Positions 10,994 to 20,968 of a stretch of DNA of 64,000 bases are shown in pieces. The DNA is taken from the NCBI GenBank assembly GCA_902616075.1, contig CACMRK010000003.1:71153-135152 (forward strand), in the 5' to 3' direction. Below the pieces are notes generated by a model. That model saw nothing but the letters and a program-made list of their open reading frames with translations, searched no databases and was not told where the DNA came from. Position 1 is the first letter of the stretch. Each line of letters starts with the position of its first letter. A program made the position numbers and the translations under genes. The DNA is from an uncultured Alphaproteobacteria bacterium (lineage in GTDB: Bacteria; Pseudomonadota; Alphaproteobacteria; HIMB59; GCA-002718135).

Positions 10994-11759
10994 AATTTTT
11001 ATTTTGATTTAAAATTACTTCTTTTGCAAGCTCAATATAAGCCAAAGAACCTGCTGCATGTGTATCGTATACTAATGCTGGTTTGCCGTGGCTTGGCGCT
11101 TCAGATACTTTAACATTTCTTGGAATAGTGGTTTTGTATACTTGTTCACCAAAGTGTTTCCTTACATCTTTCTCAACAAGCGAGCTTAGTGAATTTCTTT
11201 TGTCTAACATTGTAAGTAGTATTCCTTCAATTTTTAGGTCTTTATTATAATTTTGTTGAATTAATTTAATTGTATTCATTAAGGCTGAAAGGCCTTCAAG
11301 AGCAAAGAACTCTGACTGAAGAGGAATTAACGTTGTATCAGATGCCACCAATGAATTAATGGTTAACAGGCCAAGTGCTGGTGGGCAGTCTACAAAAATA
11401 AAGTCAAAATTATTAATTTCAGCAAAAATAGACTTAAATATAAACTCTCTGTTTTCAAAATTTGTCAGTTCTACCTCAGCTGCGGCTAGATCTGTATTTG
11501 CTCCAATTATTTTTAAACCAGGAATTAATGTTTCTTTTATTCCTTCTGTAATAAGCTTCTTTTTATGAATCATTTCATAAATTGATGGTTTTCTATCGTT
11601 GTAGGTCAATCCAAGTCCTGTGCTAGCATTACCTTGGGGGTCAGCATCGATAATTAAAACATTTTTTTTCACCGCAGCTAATGAAGTGGCTAGGTTTATT
11701 GTGGTTGTGGTTTTGCCAACACCACCTTTTTGGTTGGATATAGAAATAATTTTTTTCAC
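10986..11759 (-). CDS. parA: Chromosome partitioning ATPase ParA
   Basis: SNQKGGVGKTTTTINLA deviant Walker A, DADPQGNASTGLG, DCPPALGLLTINSL. Confidence 0.97.
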   Translation of the reverse strand: MKKIISISNQKGGVGKTTTTINLATSLAAVKKNVLIIDADPQGNASTGLGLTYNDRKPSIYEMIHKKKLITEGIKETLIPGLKIIGANTDLAAAEVELTNFENREFIFKSIFAEINNFDFIFVDCPPALGLLTINSLVASDTTLIPLQSEFFALEGLSALMNTIKLIQQNYNKDLKIEGILLTMLDKRNSLSSLVEKDVRKHFGEQVYKTTIPRNVKVSEAPSHGKPALVYDTHAAGSLAYIELAKEVILNQNKNYE

Positions 11760-12361
11760 AGTTTGTTATATTTGTTTATTTTTAATACATGTCCATCACC
11801 CTCACTTTGACTTGGATAAAGATCGTATTCAAAGCTGAAGAATTTTTTTGCATCATCTATTTCTTTCTTAACACCTCTTCCTTTTAGAAAAAGCAGTGAT
11901 GTATTTTTTTTAGTAAAAAACCGTGAATAATCTAGTAATTTAACTAACGGAGCAAAGGCTCGGCAGATAATAAAGTCAAATTTTTGATTTTTGATTTTTT
12001 CAACCCTTGTACAAATAGTTTTTATTTCTAAATTCTGCTCATATGCAAATTCTTTAATAAAGTTTATTTTTTTCATTTTAGAATCAATCAATAATATATT
12101 TACATACCCAAAAATATATAAGATCACCCCTGGTAATCCCGCACCAGTGCCAAGATCTATTATTGATGCATTTTTTTTTAAAATAAATTCTGACAATTGT
12201 AATGAATCATTAATATGTCTATCCCAAGCAACATCAATTGTGGAGGAGCCTACTAAATTGTGCAATTGGTTGCTTTTTGTTAACTTTAGTAAGTAATTAT
12301 CGATTAAGTTAATTTGTGTTTTACTAAGATTGTATTTCTTTATTACAGTGTTTTTGTCCAA
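11756..12361 (-). CDS. rsmG: 16S rRNA (guanine527-N7)-methyltransferase RsmG/GidB
   Basis: WDRHINDSLQLSEF, IDLGTGAGLPGVIL, ICRAFAPL; next to mnmG. Confidence 0.95.
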   Translation of the reverse strand: MDKNTVIKKYNLSKTQINLIDNYLLKLTKSNQLHNLVGSSTIDVAWDRHINDSLQLSEFILKKNASIIDLGTGAGLPGVILYIFGYVNILLIDSKMKKINFIKEFAYEQNLEIKTICTRVEKIKNQKFDFIICRAFAPLVKLLDYSRFFTKKNTSLLFLKGRGVKKEIDDAKKFFSFEYDLYPSQSEGDGHVLKINKYNKL

Positions 12362-12363
12362 AT

Positions 12364-14229
12364 TTATGCTGCTTTTTTATTTTTATTTTTTTTAATATAT
12401 CTAAGAAGGGCTATAGTGGCAGCTGGTGTTACACCTGATATTCTTGAGGCCGCTCCAAGAGTTGGTGGTTTTATTTTTGATAATTTTTCTACTATCTCAT
12501 TAGATAAGCTTCCTACTAGTTTATAATTAGTTGATTTTGGTATTACTAAACTTTCTTCTTTTTCAAAATCTTGTATATCCATTCTTTGTCTATCAAGATA
12601 ACCGGCATATTTAGCTTCAATTTCTATTTGTTCTATTACATCATCTTCTAAATCATTTAACTCCGGAAGTATTTTTTTAAGTTTAGGCGTTGTAATATTA
12701 GAAAACGACAAGAGGTCTATTATATTTCTTTTTTTTCCATCTTTGTTTATTTTTATCCCCTTTTTTAGAAGTGCGTCTGGGGAAAATTTGTGATTTCTAA
12801 CAAACTTAAACCCTTCTTTTATCCTTTTGGATTTTTTTTCGAACTCTCTTTGCCTATCTATACCAACACAGCCTATATCAATTCCAAGAGATGTAAGTCT
12901 TAAATCTGCATTATCAGCTCTAAGCAATAGTCTGTATTCAGACCTTGAGGTAAACATTCTATATGGCTCTTTAGTTCCTTTTGTAACCAAATCATCTATC
13001 AAAACACCTATATATCCTGAAGACCTAGGTATTATAAATTCTTTATTTGATGTCGTTTTAAGTGATGCGTTTATCCCAGCCATTATACCTTGGGCAGCCG
13101 CTTCTTCGTATCCAGTTGTTCCATTTATCTGACCTGCTAAAAATAAATTTTTTATTTTTTTTGTTTCCAGCGAGTGTGTTAATTCCTGTGGATCAACAAA
13201 ATCATATTCAATGGCATAGGCGGGTTGTGTAATTTTAACATTCTCTAACCCCTTAATAGTCTTAACAAACTGCTCTTGAATTTCAGTTGGGAGAGAAGAA
13301 GATATTCCATTTGGATAGATTAAATCACTATCTAATCCTTCTGGCTCCAAAAAAATCTGATGCGATGATTTACTTTTAAATTTATGAATCTTATCTTCAA
13401 TTGAGGGGCAATACCTAGCTCCCATCGATTGTATTTCCCCTGAATACATTGGTGATAGATTAATGTTCTGAGCGATTATTTCATGGGTGTTTTTGTTAGT
13501 ATGGGTAATAAAACAAGATATTTGAGGAATGTGGATATATCTGTTGATAAAAGAAAATGGAACAAGCTTTTTATCTGGTTGTTGTTCATCTAAGTCATTG
13601 AAATTTATGGTTTTTTTAAGTAATCTTGGAGGCGTTCCTGTCTTTAATCTGCCTATTGAAAACTTTAGGTCTTTAAGCCTTTTTGCAAGTTTTATTGAGG
13701 GCTTATCTCCAACTCTTCCAGCTTCTTGTTTTTCAGAACCTATTCTTATAAGCCCTTGTAAAAAAGTGCCTGTAGTTAAAACTACAGATTTAGAAGATAT
13801 TTTATTATTATTACCTAAAACAACACCCATCACCTGATTTTTTGAGACAATTAGATCTTCAACTGAACCTTCGATTATTTGAAGATTTTTTTGCTCTTTT
13901 ACAAGCTTGTTTATGGCATTTTTATATAAATTTCTGTCTGTTTGTGCCCTAGGGCCTCTTACAGCAGCACCTCTGCTGGAGTTTAACATTCTAAATTGTA
14001 TACAGGATCTATCAGTAGCTTTGGCCATAATTCCATCTAAAGCATCTATTTCTTTTACAAGATGGCCTTTTCCAAGACCTCCAATTGCAGGATTACAAGA
14101 CATTTCTCCTATTTTTTCAATTTTATGAGTAATTAAAGCTGTTTTTGATCCAGTTCTTGCAGATGAACATGCTGCTTCTACACCCGCATGCCCTCCACCA
14201 ATTACAATTACATCAAATTTATTGTCCAT
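12364..14229 (-). CDS. mnmG: tRNA uridine-5-carboxymethylaminomethyl modification enzyme MnmG/GidA
   Basis: [67 protein letters not shown] at 14229 preferred; upstream in-frame GTG at 14241 sits inside a parS palindrome. Confidence 0.97.
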   Translation of the reverse strand: MDNKFDVIVIGGGHAGVEAACSSARTGSKTALITHKIEKIGEMSCNPAIGGLGKGHLVKEIDALDGIMAKATDRSCIQFRMLNSSRGAAVRGPRAQTDRNLYKNAINKLVKEQKNLQIIEGSVEDLIVSKNQVMGVVLGNNNKISSKSVVLTTGTFLQGLIRIGSEKQEAGRVGDKPSIKLAKRLKDLKFSIGRLKTGTPPRLLKKTINFNDLDEQQPDKKLVPFSFINRYIHIPQISCFITHTNKNTHEIIAQNINLSPMYSGEIQSMGARYCPSIEDKIHKFKSKSSHQIFLEPEGLDSDLIYPNGISSSLPTEIQEQFVKTIKGLENVKITQPAYAIEYDFVDPQELTHSLETKKIKNLFLAGQINGTTGYEEAAAQGIMAGINASLKTTSNKEFIIPRSSGYIGVLIDDLVTKGTKEPYRMFTSRSEYRLLLRADNADLRLTSLGIDIGCVGIDRQREFEKKSKRIKEGFKFVRNHKFSPDALLKKGIKINKDGKKRNIIDLLSFSNITTPKLKKILPELNDLEDDVIEQIEIEAKYAGYLDRQRMDIQDFEKEESLVIPKSTNYKLVGSLSNEIVEKLSKIKPPTLGAASRISGVTPAATIALLRYIKKNKNKKAA

Positions 14230-14235
14230 ATCTCT

Positions 14236-14247
14236 TTTCACGTGAAA
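14236..14247. promoter_or_regulatory. parS centromere site TTTCACGTGAAA
   Basis: Perfect 12-bp core of the conserved bacterial parS (TGTTTCACGTGAAACA) near parAB. Confidence 0.88.
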
Positions 14248-15534
14248 TTACTTACCTATACAAAAATCACTAAATATTATATCTAAAATTTTCTCAATAT
14301 CAAATTTTTGATTAATTCCATCAATATACATAATTGATCTTCTAACATTTTCAGCAGCAATATCTATTTCTTTTAAATCTAAACCTTTAAGTATTACAAG
14401 CGATTTCTTTAGGCTTTCCATATGTCTTTCACGTGAAAAAACTGGTCCAGAAATTGGTTTTTTCTTTAATTTTGAAGATATAGTTTTAATAAGGGGTTCA
14501 ATTCCATAACCAGATACTGATGAAATACTATACACCCCACTAATTTTCTTTTTATTTGTATCATATTTTGATTTAACAAATATTTTTGATTTAATTTTAC
14601 TGTAGTTTTTCTTTTCATTGTTTTTGAGAAAAACTATATTTAAATCAGACTTTTCAGCGCTCTCTAAGGATCTTTCAATGCCTATTTTTTCAATTAAGTT
14701 CTTATATTTTCTTATTCCAGCTGTATCAATAAATGTGTATTTATCTCCTAATATATCTAGCGTGGAGCTTACTAAATCTGTTGTAGTTCCAGGTATATTA
14801 GTAACTATAGAAACCTCCTTGTTATTAATATAATTAATAAAGGAAGATTTTCCTGTATTTGGCTTTCCAATAATGGTTATTTTAAAACCATAATGAATTT
14901 GTCTAGATAAAGTTGATCTTTCTATAATTTTTTCAATTTTTTTATATATGTTCTTATTTTGTTCTCTTATGTTTTTATATATTTCTTTAGGAAGATCTTC
15001 ATCAGCAAAATCAATTATGGCCTCTATATCTGCTAGAAGTTTTTTTTGTTTATTTGATATTTCATTAACTAATTTATCTAAATTTCCACTTAAATTACCA
15101 ATGGCTGTCTTTCTTTGATTTTCGGTTTCTGCATTAACTAAATCATTAATTGTTTCAGCTTCTAAAACACTAAGCTTATTATTTATTAGAGCTCTTTTGG
15201 TAAACTCTCCAGGCTCAGCAAGTCTGATCTGTTTTTTTAATAGGGTTTTAGTTATTTTGTTAATTACAGAAATACTTCCATGACAAGATATTTCCACCAT
15301 ATCCTCCCCTGTATAGCTTTTTGGTGATTTAAAAAAAGTTGTTAGCGTTTGATCTACAACACTCTTTCCGTCTAATAAATCGTTTAATGTAGCAAAGTTT
15401 GTTTTAAATTTTTTTTTAGAAGATATTGATTTAATTATTGTATGAGAGCCTTTTCCCGATACCCTAAAAACAGCTATACCTGATTTACCTCTTTGCGTAG
15501 CAAGAGCAAAAATTATCTCTTTGGAAGCTTTCAT
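14248..15534 (-). CDS. mnmE: tRNA modification GTPase MnmE/TrmE
   Basis: FALATQRGKSGIAVFRVSG, GKPNTGKSSFINYI, DTAGIRKYKNLIEKIGIERS, C-terminal CIGK. Confidence 0.97.
   Translation of the reverse strand: MKASKEIIFALATQRGKSGIAVFRVSGKGSHTIIKSISSKKKFKTNFATLNDLLDGKSVVDQTLTTFFKSPKSYTGEDMVEISCHGSISVINKITKTLLKKQIRLAEPGEFTKRALINNKLSVLEAETINDLVNAETENQRKTAIGNLSGNLDKLVNEISNKQKKLLADIEAIIDFADEDLPKEIYKNIREQNKNIYKKIEKIIERSTLSRQIHYGFKITIIGKPNTGKSSFINYINNKEVSIVTNIPGTTTDLVSSTLDILGDKYTFIDTAGIRKYKNLIEKIGIERSLESAEKSDLNIVFLKNNEKKNYSKIKSKIFVKSKYDTNKKKISGVYSISSVSGYGIEPLIKTISSKLKKKPISGPVFSRERHMESLKKSLVILKGLDLKEIDIAAENVRRSIMYIDGINQKFDIEKILDIIFSDFCIGK
14427..14438. promoter_or_regulatory. Second parS site TTTCACGTGAAA, within mnmE coding sequence
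   Basis: Identical 12-bp palindrome 191 bp from the first; encodes the FSRE residues of VFSRERH in MnmE. Confidence 0.85.
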
Positions 15535-15605
15535 TTTTTGGGAATTAAACCCAAGATGATATTAAGTAAATAAGTAAATAAGAAAGATTATAAAAAAAAT
15601 TATAT

Positions 15606-16862
15606 TTATTTAGTTCCCATGCTTTGGAAGAATTCACTGTTAGTTTTTGTATTTTTCATTTTATCTAACAAAAACTCCATGGCTTCTGTACTTCCCATTG
15701 GAGCAAGTATTTTTCTTAAAATAAAGATTTTTCCGAGTTCATCTTTATCAAGCAATAATTCTTCTTTTCTTGTTCCCGACTTACCAATATCAAAGGCTGG
15801 ATAGGTTCTTTTTTGACTAAGTTTTCTGTCTAGGACCATTTCACTATTACCAGTACCTTTAAATTCTTCAAATATAACCTCGTCCATTCTACTTCCTGTA
15901 TCTATTAAAGCAGTTGCAATAATTGTAAGTGATCCACCTTTTTCTACATTCCTTGCGGCTCCGAAAAATCTTTTTGGTCTTTGTAAGGCATTGGCATCAA
16001 CACCACCTGTTAGTACCTTTCCACTAGAAGGTACAACAGTATTATATGCTCTTCCAAGTCTGGTGATTGAATCAAGAAGGATTACAACATCATGTTTATA
16101 TTCAACAAGTCTTTTAGCTTTTTCAATTACCATTTCAGCGACCTGAACGTGGCGTGAAGCAGGTTCATCAAAGGTTGAACTAATTACCTCACCTTTAACT
16201 GATCTTTGCATGTCTGTAACCTCTTCTGGTCTTTCATCAATTAGCAGAACAATCAGTTTAGCGTCTGGACTATTAGCAGTTATAGCATTAGCAATTTTTT
16301 GCATAATTATTGTTTTACCTGTGAAAGGTTGCGCAACAATTAATTGTCTTTGTCCTTTTCCAAGAGGAGCAATAATATCAATTATTCTTTCTGTATTATC
16401 AGGCATAGGTTTTTCTTGTTCAAGTTTGAACCTTGCTTCAGGATACAATGGTGTTAAATCTTCAAAGTTAACTCTGTTCTTAACTAAATCAGTTTCTTGA
16501 CCGTTTATTTTGTTAATTTTAGTTATGGCAAAATATCTTTCTCCTTGCTTTGGAGATCTAATTTCGCCTTCAACACTATCACCCGTTCTTAAGCTAAATT
16601 TTTTAATTTGAGATGGAGAAATATAGATATCATCTGGTCCTGGAAGATAATTTGACTCTGAAGACCTTAAAAAACCGAAGCCATCTTGCATAATTTCAAT
16701 AACCCCTAAACCAGTAATAATCTCACCTTCTTCAGCAATTGTTTTTAGAATTGCAAACATCAAATCTTGCTTTCTAAGAGACGAAGGGTTTTCTATACCA
16801 AGTTTGTCTGCCTGTTTTAAAAGCTCTTGGGGTTCTTTTCCTTTTAATTCCTGTAAATTCAT
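15606..16862 (-). CDS. rho: Transcription termination factor Rho
   Basis: 418 aa; [54 protein letters not shown]. Confidence 0.98.
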   Translation of the reverse strand: MNLQELKGKEPQELLKQADKLGIENPSSLRKQDLMFAILKTIAEEGEIITGLGVIEIMQDGFGFLRSSESNYLPGPDDIYISPSQIKKFSLRTGDSVEGEIRSPKQGERYFAITKINKINGQETDLVKNRVNFEDLTPLYPEARFKLEQEKPMPDNTERIIDIIAPLGKGQRQLIVAQPFTGKTIIMQKIANAITANSPDAKLIVLLIDERPEEVTDMQRSVKGEVISSTFDEPASRHVQVAEMVIEKAKRLVEYKHDVVILLDSITRLGRAYNTVVPSSGKVLTGGVDANALQRPKRFFGAARNVEKGGSLTIIATALIDTGSRMDEVIFEEFKGTGNSEMVLDRKLSQKRTYPAFDIGKSGTRKEELLLDKDELGKIFILRKILAPMGSTEAMEFLLDKMKNTKTNSEFFQSMGTK

Positions 16863-17288
16863 AATGTTGATGAGGTAGTTTAGAAATGAAATATTTTAAT
16901 AATCAAAAATGAAGTTAATGTCAAAATAATAAATATATAATTTATATATTTAATTGTAGTATTAGTTGTAAGGTTAAAAAGCTTAATTATTGCTTTATTA
17001 TCGCATCATTCTTTATTTACCAACATATGAACAACAACCCTAACAATTATGTTAATTAGAAGAATATTGAAAAAAAATTATTATTTTTAAATAATTTGCA
17101 ATGCAATAAATTTTTAATAACTTGTTATTAATTTTGTATAATAAATATATTAACACCCACCCTATAATATTTAGACAAGTTATTAAGTTGTTGACAACAT
17201 ATTTTTAAAACAAAAGAACTGTTTCTTAAATTCAAATTATATTTAATAGTGTTTATAACTATAATTTTTATTAACACACTTATGCACC
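16863..17288. other. Candidate chromosomal replication origin (oriC)
   Basis: About 420-bp AT-rich noncoding gap between divergent rho(-) and maf(+), flanked by the conserved alphaproteobacterial origin gene set; DnaA-box-like 9-mers (TTATNCACA, one mismatch) at 17250-17258(-), 17268-17276(+), 17280-17288(+); AT inverted repeats at 16931-16951 and 17114-17131. Confidence 0.7.
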
Positions 17289-17872
17289 AAAAATTTATAT
17301 TAGCTAGCTCAAGTAAATCTAGATATAAAATATTGAAAAACGCAGGATTAAATTTCACACAAAAAAAGCCAAACTGCAACGAAGAAGATATTAAAAAAAC
17401 CATCAACAGAAAAACAAAGCCCGAAATTTTTGCAAAAAAACTTTCTTATGAAAAAGCAAGAAGTGTAAGTAGACAAAAACTGTATGCCAACAAAATTGTT
17501 TTAGGCTGTGATACTGTTATTTATCACAATGGAAAAATTTTAGATAAAGTAAACTCTATTGAGAAAGCCCAAAAAAAAATCAGATCTTTATCGGGAAAGA
17601 CACATCTAATAGTATCGGGCCTAACTATTTGTTTAAATGGCTCTAAGATTTGGGAAAATTACGAAAAAACTCATGTTAAAATAAGAAAGCTTAATAACAG
17701 TGAAATAAAAATATACTTAAAAAAAACAGGTAAACAAATACTAAGCTCTGTTGGGTGTTATCAAATAGAGAGCTTGGGGCCAAATATTATTGAAAGTATA
17801 AAAGGAGATTATTTTAATGTTATGGGATTGCCTTTATTTAATTTGCTAGATTATTTATATTCAAAAAAATGA
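17282..17872 (+). CDS. maf: Maf family nucleoside triphosphate pyrophosphatase
   Basis: FILASSSKSRYKILKNAGL, VLGCDTVIYHNGKILDK, INVMGLPLFNL-like C-terminus (YFNVMGLPLF); ATG 17282. Confidence 0.93.
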   Translation: MHQKFILASSSKSRYKILKNAGLNFTQKKPNCNEEDIKKTINRKTKPEIFAKKLSYEKARSVSRQKLYANKIVLGCDTVIYHNGKILDKVNSIEKAQKKIRSLSGKTHLIVSGLTICLNGSKIWENYEKTHVKIRKLNNSEIKIYLKKTGKQILSSVGCYQIESLGPNIIESIKGDYFNVMGLPLFNLLDYLYSKK

Positions 17873-18651
17873 AAAAGCTTTATGTAGTTGGGAATAGGGC
17901 ATCTAAAAGTCTCTCACCAATGATATTTAACTATTGGTTTAAAAAATATAACATTCAAGCAAGTTATGGATTTTTAGAGCTTACGGAAAAAAACTTTCAT
18001 AAAAAAATAAAGGAGGTTTTGGAAAAGAAAAATACACTTGGCTTAAATGTAACGATTCCATTTAAAAACAAAATTATCAAACATCTTGGTAAGATAGATA
18101 CTCATGCAAAAAAAATTGGTGCGGTAAACTGTGTAACAAATAAAAAAACCATAAATGGAACCAATACTGATTGGACAGGATATTACAAAACTCTGCCAAA
18201 CATAAAAAAAACCAAAAACAGAAAGGTTGTTATTCTTGGGTATGGGGGCGCATCACACGCCATTCACTATGTTTTAAAGAAGAGGGGCTTTAAGGATATT
18301 TTAATTTTCAACAGGTCTAAGAAAAAAATTAAGTATTCAAACAAGACTGAGTATACAAAAAAATATAGCAATCTTGAAACACACCTTAAAGGAGTTTTTT
18401 TAATAATTAATACCACACCAACAAACCCCATATTGAAAAAACACCTAAAACTTATTAGTAAGTCTACAATTGTAAGCGACATTGTTTACAGTCCAAAAAA
18501 CACTTCATTTCTTAAACAGTTTCCAAAAAATAAAAAGATTTATGGAATATCAATGTTGATTGAACAGGCTAAGCCGTGTTTTAAAATGTGGTTTGGTAAA
18601 AACCCTTCTGTTGATGAAAAAATGCTTAACGTTATTTATAAAAAAATTTAA
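17869..18651 (+). CDS. aroE: Shikimate dehydrogenase
   Basis: YVVGNRASKSLSPMIFNYWF, GLNVTIPFKNKI, GAVNCVTN, GTNTDWTGY, GYGGASHAIHYVL. Confidence 0.95.
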   Translation: MKKLYVVGNRASKSLSPMIFNYWFKKYNIQASYGFLELTEKNFHKKIKEVLEKKNTLGLNVTIPFKNKIIKHLGKIDTHAKKIGAVNCVTNKKTINGTNTDWTGYYKTLPNIKKTKNRKVVILGYGGASHAIHYVLKKRGFKDILIFNRSKKKIKYSNKTEYTKKYSNLETHLKGVFLIINTTPTNPILKKHLKLISKSTIVSDIVYSPKNTSFLKQFPKNKKIYGISMLIEQAKPCFKMWFGKNPSVDEKMLNVIYKKI

Positions 18652-19241
18652 TGACAAAAATCATAGCAATAACAGGCGGTATAGGATCTGGTAAATCTAC
18701 CCTTTGTAGTAAATTAAAAGATAAAGGTTTTAAAATTCATAGTTCAGATGAGCAGGTGGCTAAAATATATAAAAATCCTGATAAAAAATTTTTTACTTAT
18801 TTACGTACTATAGGTTTATCAAAGTCCATTTCAAAAAAAAATATAGATAAAAATATTATATCAAAAATTATTTTTGAAAATAAACAGATAAGAAAAAAAC
18901 TTGAGTTATATATATTTAAAATAGTTAGAAAAAAGAGGTCTGATTTTATAAAACAAGAAAAAGAAAAAAAAACCAGATTAATATTTATTGATATACCCCT
19001 ATTGTTTGAAAACAATTTAGAGAAACAGTTCCATAAAGTAATATCTATAATAGCCTCAAAACAAGCAAGATTAAAAAGATTAAAAAAAACAAGGAAAATG
19101 ACAGAAACACAGTTTAAAAATATAATTAAGTCTCAAACCTCAGATGTTATAAGAAAAAATAAATCTGATTATGTTATTTACAATAACTCGACATTAAATG
19201 ATTATAAAACCAAGATTAATAAGTTAATAAATAAACTTTAA
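18651..19241 (+). CDS. coaE: Dephospho-CoA kinase
   Basis: IAITGGIGSGKSTLCSKLKDKGF, IDIPLLFENNLEKQF. Confidence 0.95.
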   Translation: MTKIIAITGGIGSGKSTLCSKLKDKGFKIHSSDEQVAKIYKNPDKKFFTYLRTIGLSKSISKKNIDKNIISKIIFENKQIRKKLELYIFKIVRKKRSDFIKQEKEKKTRLIFIDIPLLFENNLEKQFHKVISIIASKQARLKRLKKTRKMTETQFKNIIKSQTSDVIRKNKSDYVIYNNSTLNDYKTKINKLINKL

Positions 19242-19249
19242 TTTAAACA

Positions 19250-19924
19250 ATGAGAGAAATAGTAATTGATACAGAAACCACCGGTCTTGACTATAAGACT
19301 GGTGATAGAATAATAGAAGTTGGTTGCGTGGAACTCAACAACTACGTTCCTACAGGAAACACTCTTCAATTTTATTGCAAACCAGATAGAAGCATCAGCG
19401 AAGGTGCAAAAAACATTGTAGGTATTTCAGATGGCTTTCTTAATCAACAAAAACCATTTGAAGAAAACCACAAAGAGCTTTTGAACTTTTTGAAAAATGA
19501 CACATTGATAATTCACAATGCGTCATTTGATTTGGGTTTTATAAATAATGAGTTATCAATCCTGGGTTTGCCCCCTTTAGATAATCCTGTGGTGGATACC
19601 GTTTCTCTTGCAAGAGAAGTTTTAAACACAAGAATAGCCAATCTAGACTATTTGTGTAGAAGGTTTAATGTTGATTTATCAGACAGATCATTCCACGGAG
19701 CTTTGCTTGACTCTCAGCTTTTAGCCGCAGTTTATTTGGAGTTAAGAGGGGGTAAGCAGTTCTCCATGGAGTTAGTTTCAAAAAGTGAAGAAAAAAACAC
19801 TCAAATTATCAACAAAAACGAAACAAAAACTAAAATTGTAGAAGTTAATAAAGAAGATTATCTTGCTCACAAAGAAATGTTAAAAAAACTAAAAAACCCC
19901 CTCTGGAAAAAATTTAACTATTAA
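19250..19924 (+). CDS. dnaQ: DNA polymerase III epsilon subunit (3'-5' exonuclease)
   Basis: REIVIDTETTGLDYKTGDRIIEVGCVEL, HNASFDLGFINNEL, FHGALLDSQLLAAVYLEL. Confidence 0.96.
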   Translation: MREIVIDTETTGLDYKTGDRIIEVGCVELNNYVPTGNTLQFYCKPDRSISEGAKNIVGISDGFLNQQKPFEENHKELLNFLKNDTLIIHNASFDLGFINNELSILGLPPLDNPVVDTVSLAREVLNTRIANLDYLCRRFNVDLSDRSFHGALLDSQLLAAVYLELRGGKQFSMELVSKSEEKNTQIINKNETKTKIVEVNKEDYLAHKEMLKKLKNPLWKKFNY

Positions 19925-19954
19925 TATTTAAAAAAGTTATTATATTAAAATCAA

Positions 19955-20536
19955 ATGATATACGGCGATCTTCAATTTTTTGATATTCTAATTTTTGCAG
20001 CTATTGCTGGATTTATTATTTATAGATTAAGAAGTGTTTTAGGGAAAAGAACAGGATTTCAAAAAAATATTTCAGAGCCAAAACCTCGAGAAAACAAAAA
20101 ACAAGAAGATTTACAAAAAATACCATCACTAATGGAGAATGAGACAAAGCTTGAGGCTGTATATAAAAAAGTAAATAGTTTTAATCACAGAGAGTTTCTT
20201 GATGGTGCCAAGAAAGCGTTTGAAATTATAATTTCATCTTTCAACAATGGAGATAAAAAAACTTTGAAAAATCTAGTGTCTAAAGATGTTTATTCTGCTT
20301 TTGAAAAAGCAATTGATGAAAAAACAAATAACCCAGAATCACAATTTTATTCACTCATTGTAGAGGGTATCGCAGATGCGAAAGTAGAAAATGACACAAT
20401 ATCAATATCGGTCAATTTTATTAGTGAACAGATGCTAAATAATGATGAGGGCTCTATTGTTAAAAATAAAGATACTTGGACTTTTGAAAAACCAGTAAAC
20501 TCCTCTAGTCCTATATGGATATTAACTCAAACTTAA
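19955..20536 (+). CDS. Tim44/TimA domain inner-membrane protein
   Basis: FFDILIFAAIAGFIIYRLRSVLGKRTGFQ and Tim44-like C-terminal domain (FLDGAKKAFEIIISSFNNGDKKTLKNLVSKDVY). Confidence 0.9.
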   Translation: MIYGDLQFFDILIFAAIAGFIIYRLRSVLGKRTGFQKNISEPKPRENKKQEDLQKIPSLMENETKLEAVYKKVNSFNHREFLDGAKKAFEIIISSFNNGDKKTLKNLVSKDVYSAFEKAIDEKTNNPESQFYSLIVEGIADAKVENDTISISVNFISEQMLNNDEGSIVKNKDTWTFEKPVNSSSPIWILTQT

Positions 20537-20539
20537 TAT

Positions 20540-20968
20540 TTGTCCCTTAAAGAACTTAAAGACCGAATTAAAAAAAACGAAGGTTATTCTGACAAGCCTT
20601 ATCAAGATCAATTAGGGTTTTATACTATTGGCTATGGTCATCTCATTACAGAAAAAGAAAATAAATATTATATTAAAAAATTTAAAAAAAAACATTTTGA
20701 AGAATTGTTTGAGATAGATTTTACAAAAGCACATGATCAATACAAAAAAAATTTTTTTAAAAAGGGCCATACGAATTCAGAGAAAGAATTGTTAATAGAA
20801 ATGCTGTTTCAGCTTGGAGCAAAAGGCGTATCTAAGTTTAAAAAAATGCTTTATTTTCTAAATAAAAAACAAAAACTCATGGCATCACTAGAGATGTTAG
20901 ACAGCTTGTGGTATTTGCAAACACCTGAAAGAGTAAAGAATTTAATTAAAAACTATACAAAAAAATAA
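20540..20968 (+). CDS. T4-type lysozyme (GH24), no signal peptide, TTG start
   Basis: NEGYSDKPYQDQLGFYTIGYGHL has the E-x8-D-x5-T spacing of T4 lysozyme E11/D20/T26; LIEMLFQLGAKGVSKFKKML...SLWYLQTPERVKNLI aligns to the T4 lysozyme C-lobe (NMVFQMGETGVAGF...SRWYNQTPNRAKRVI). Confidence 0.88.
   Translation: MSLKELKDRIKKNEGYSDKPYQDQLGFYTIGYGHLITEKENKYYIKKFKKKHFEELFEIDFTKAHDQYKKNFFKKGHTNSEKELLIEMLFQLGAKGVSKFKKMLYFLNKKQKLMASLEMLDSLWYLQTPERVKNLIKNYTKK

Noticed and set aside
15561-15590. AAGTAAAT short tandem repeat between mnmE and rho
   Set aside because: Only about two copies in a low-complexity AT stretch; not enough for a meaningful repeat.
16911-16995. CtrA-type TTAA-N7-TTAA sites in the candidate origin
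   Set aside because: Occurrences found have wrong spacing (for example N5); TTAA is very frequent at this composition.
17191-17220. TTGACA in the rho-maf gap as a sigma-70 -35 box
   Set aside because: No acceptable -10 hexamer about 17 nt downstream.
17128-17406. 92-aa minus-strand ORF across the rho-maf gap
   Set aside because: AT-rich, no recognisable motif, antisense to the start of maf; better explained as noncoding origin region plus maf.
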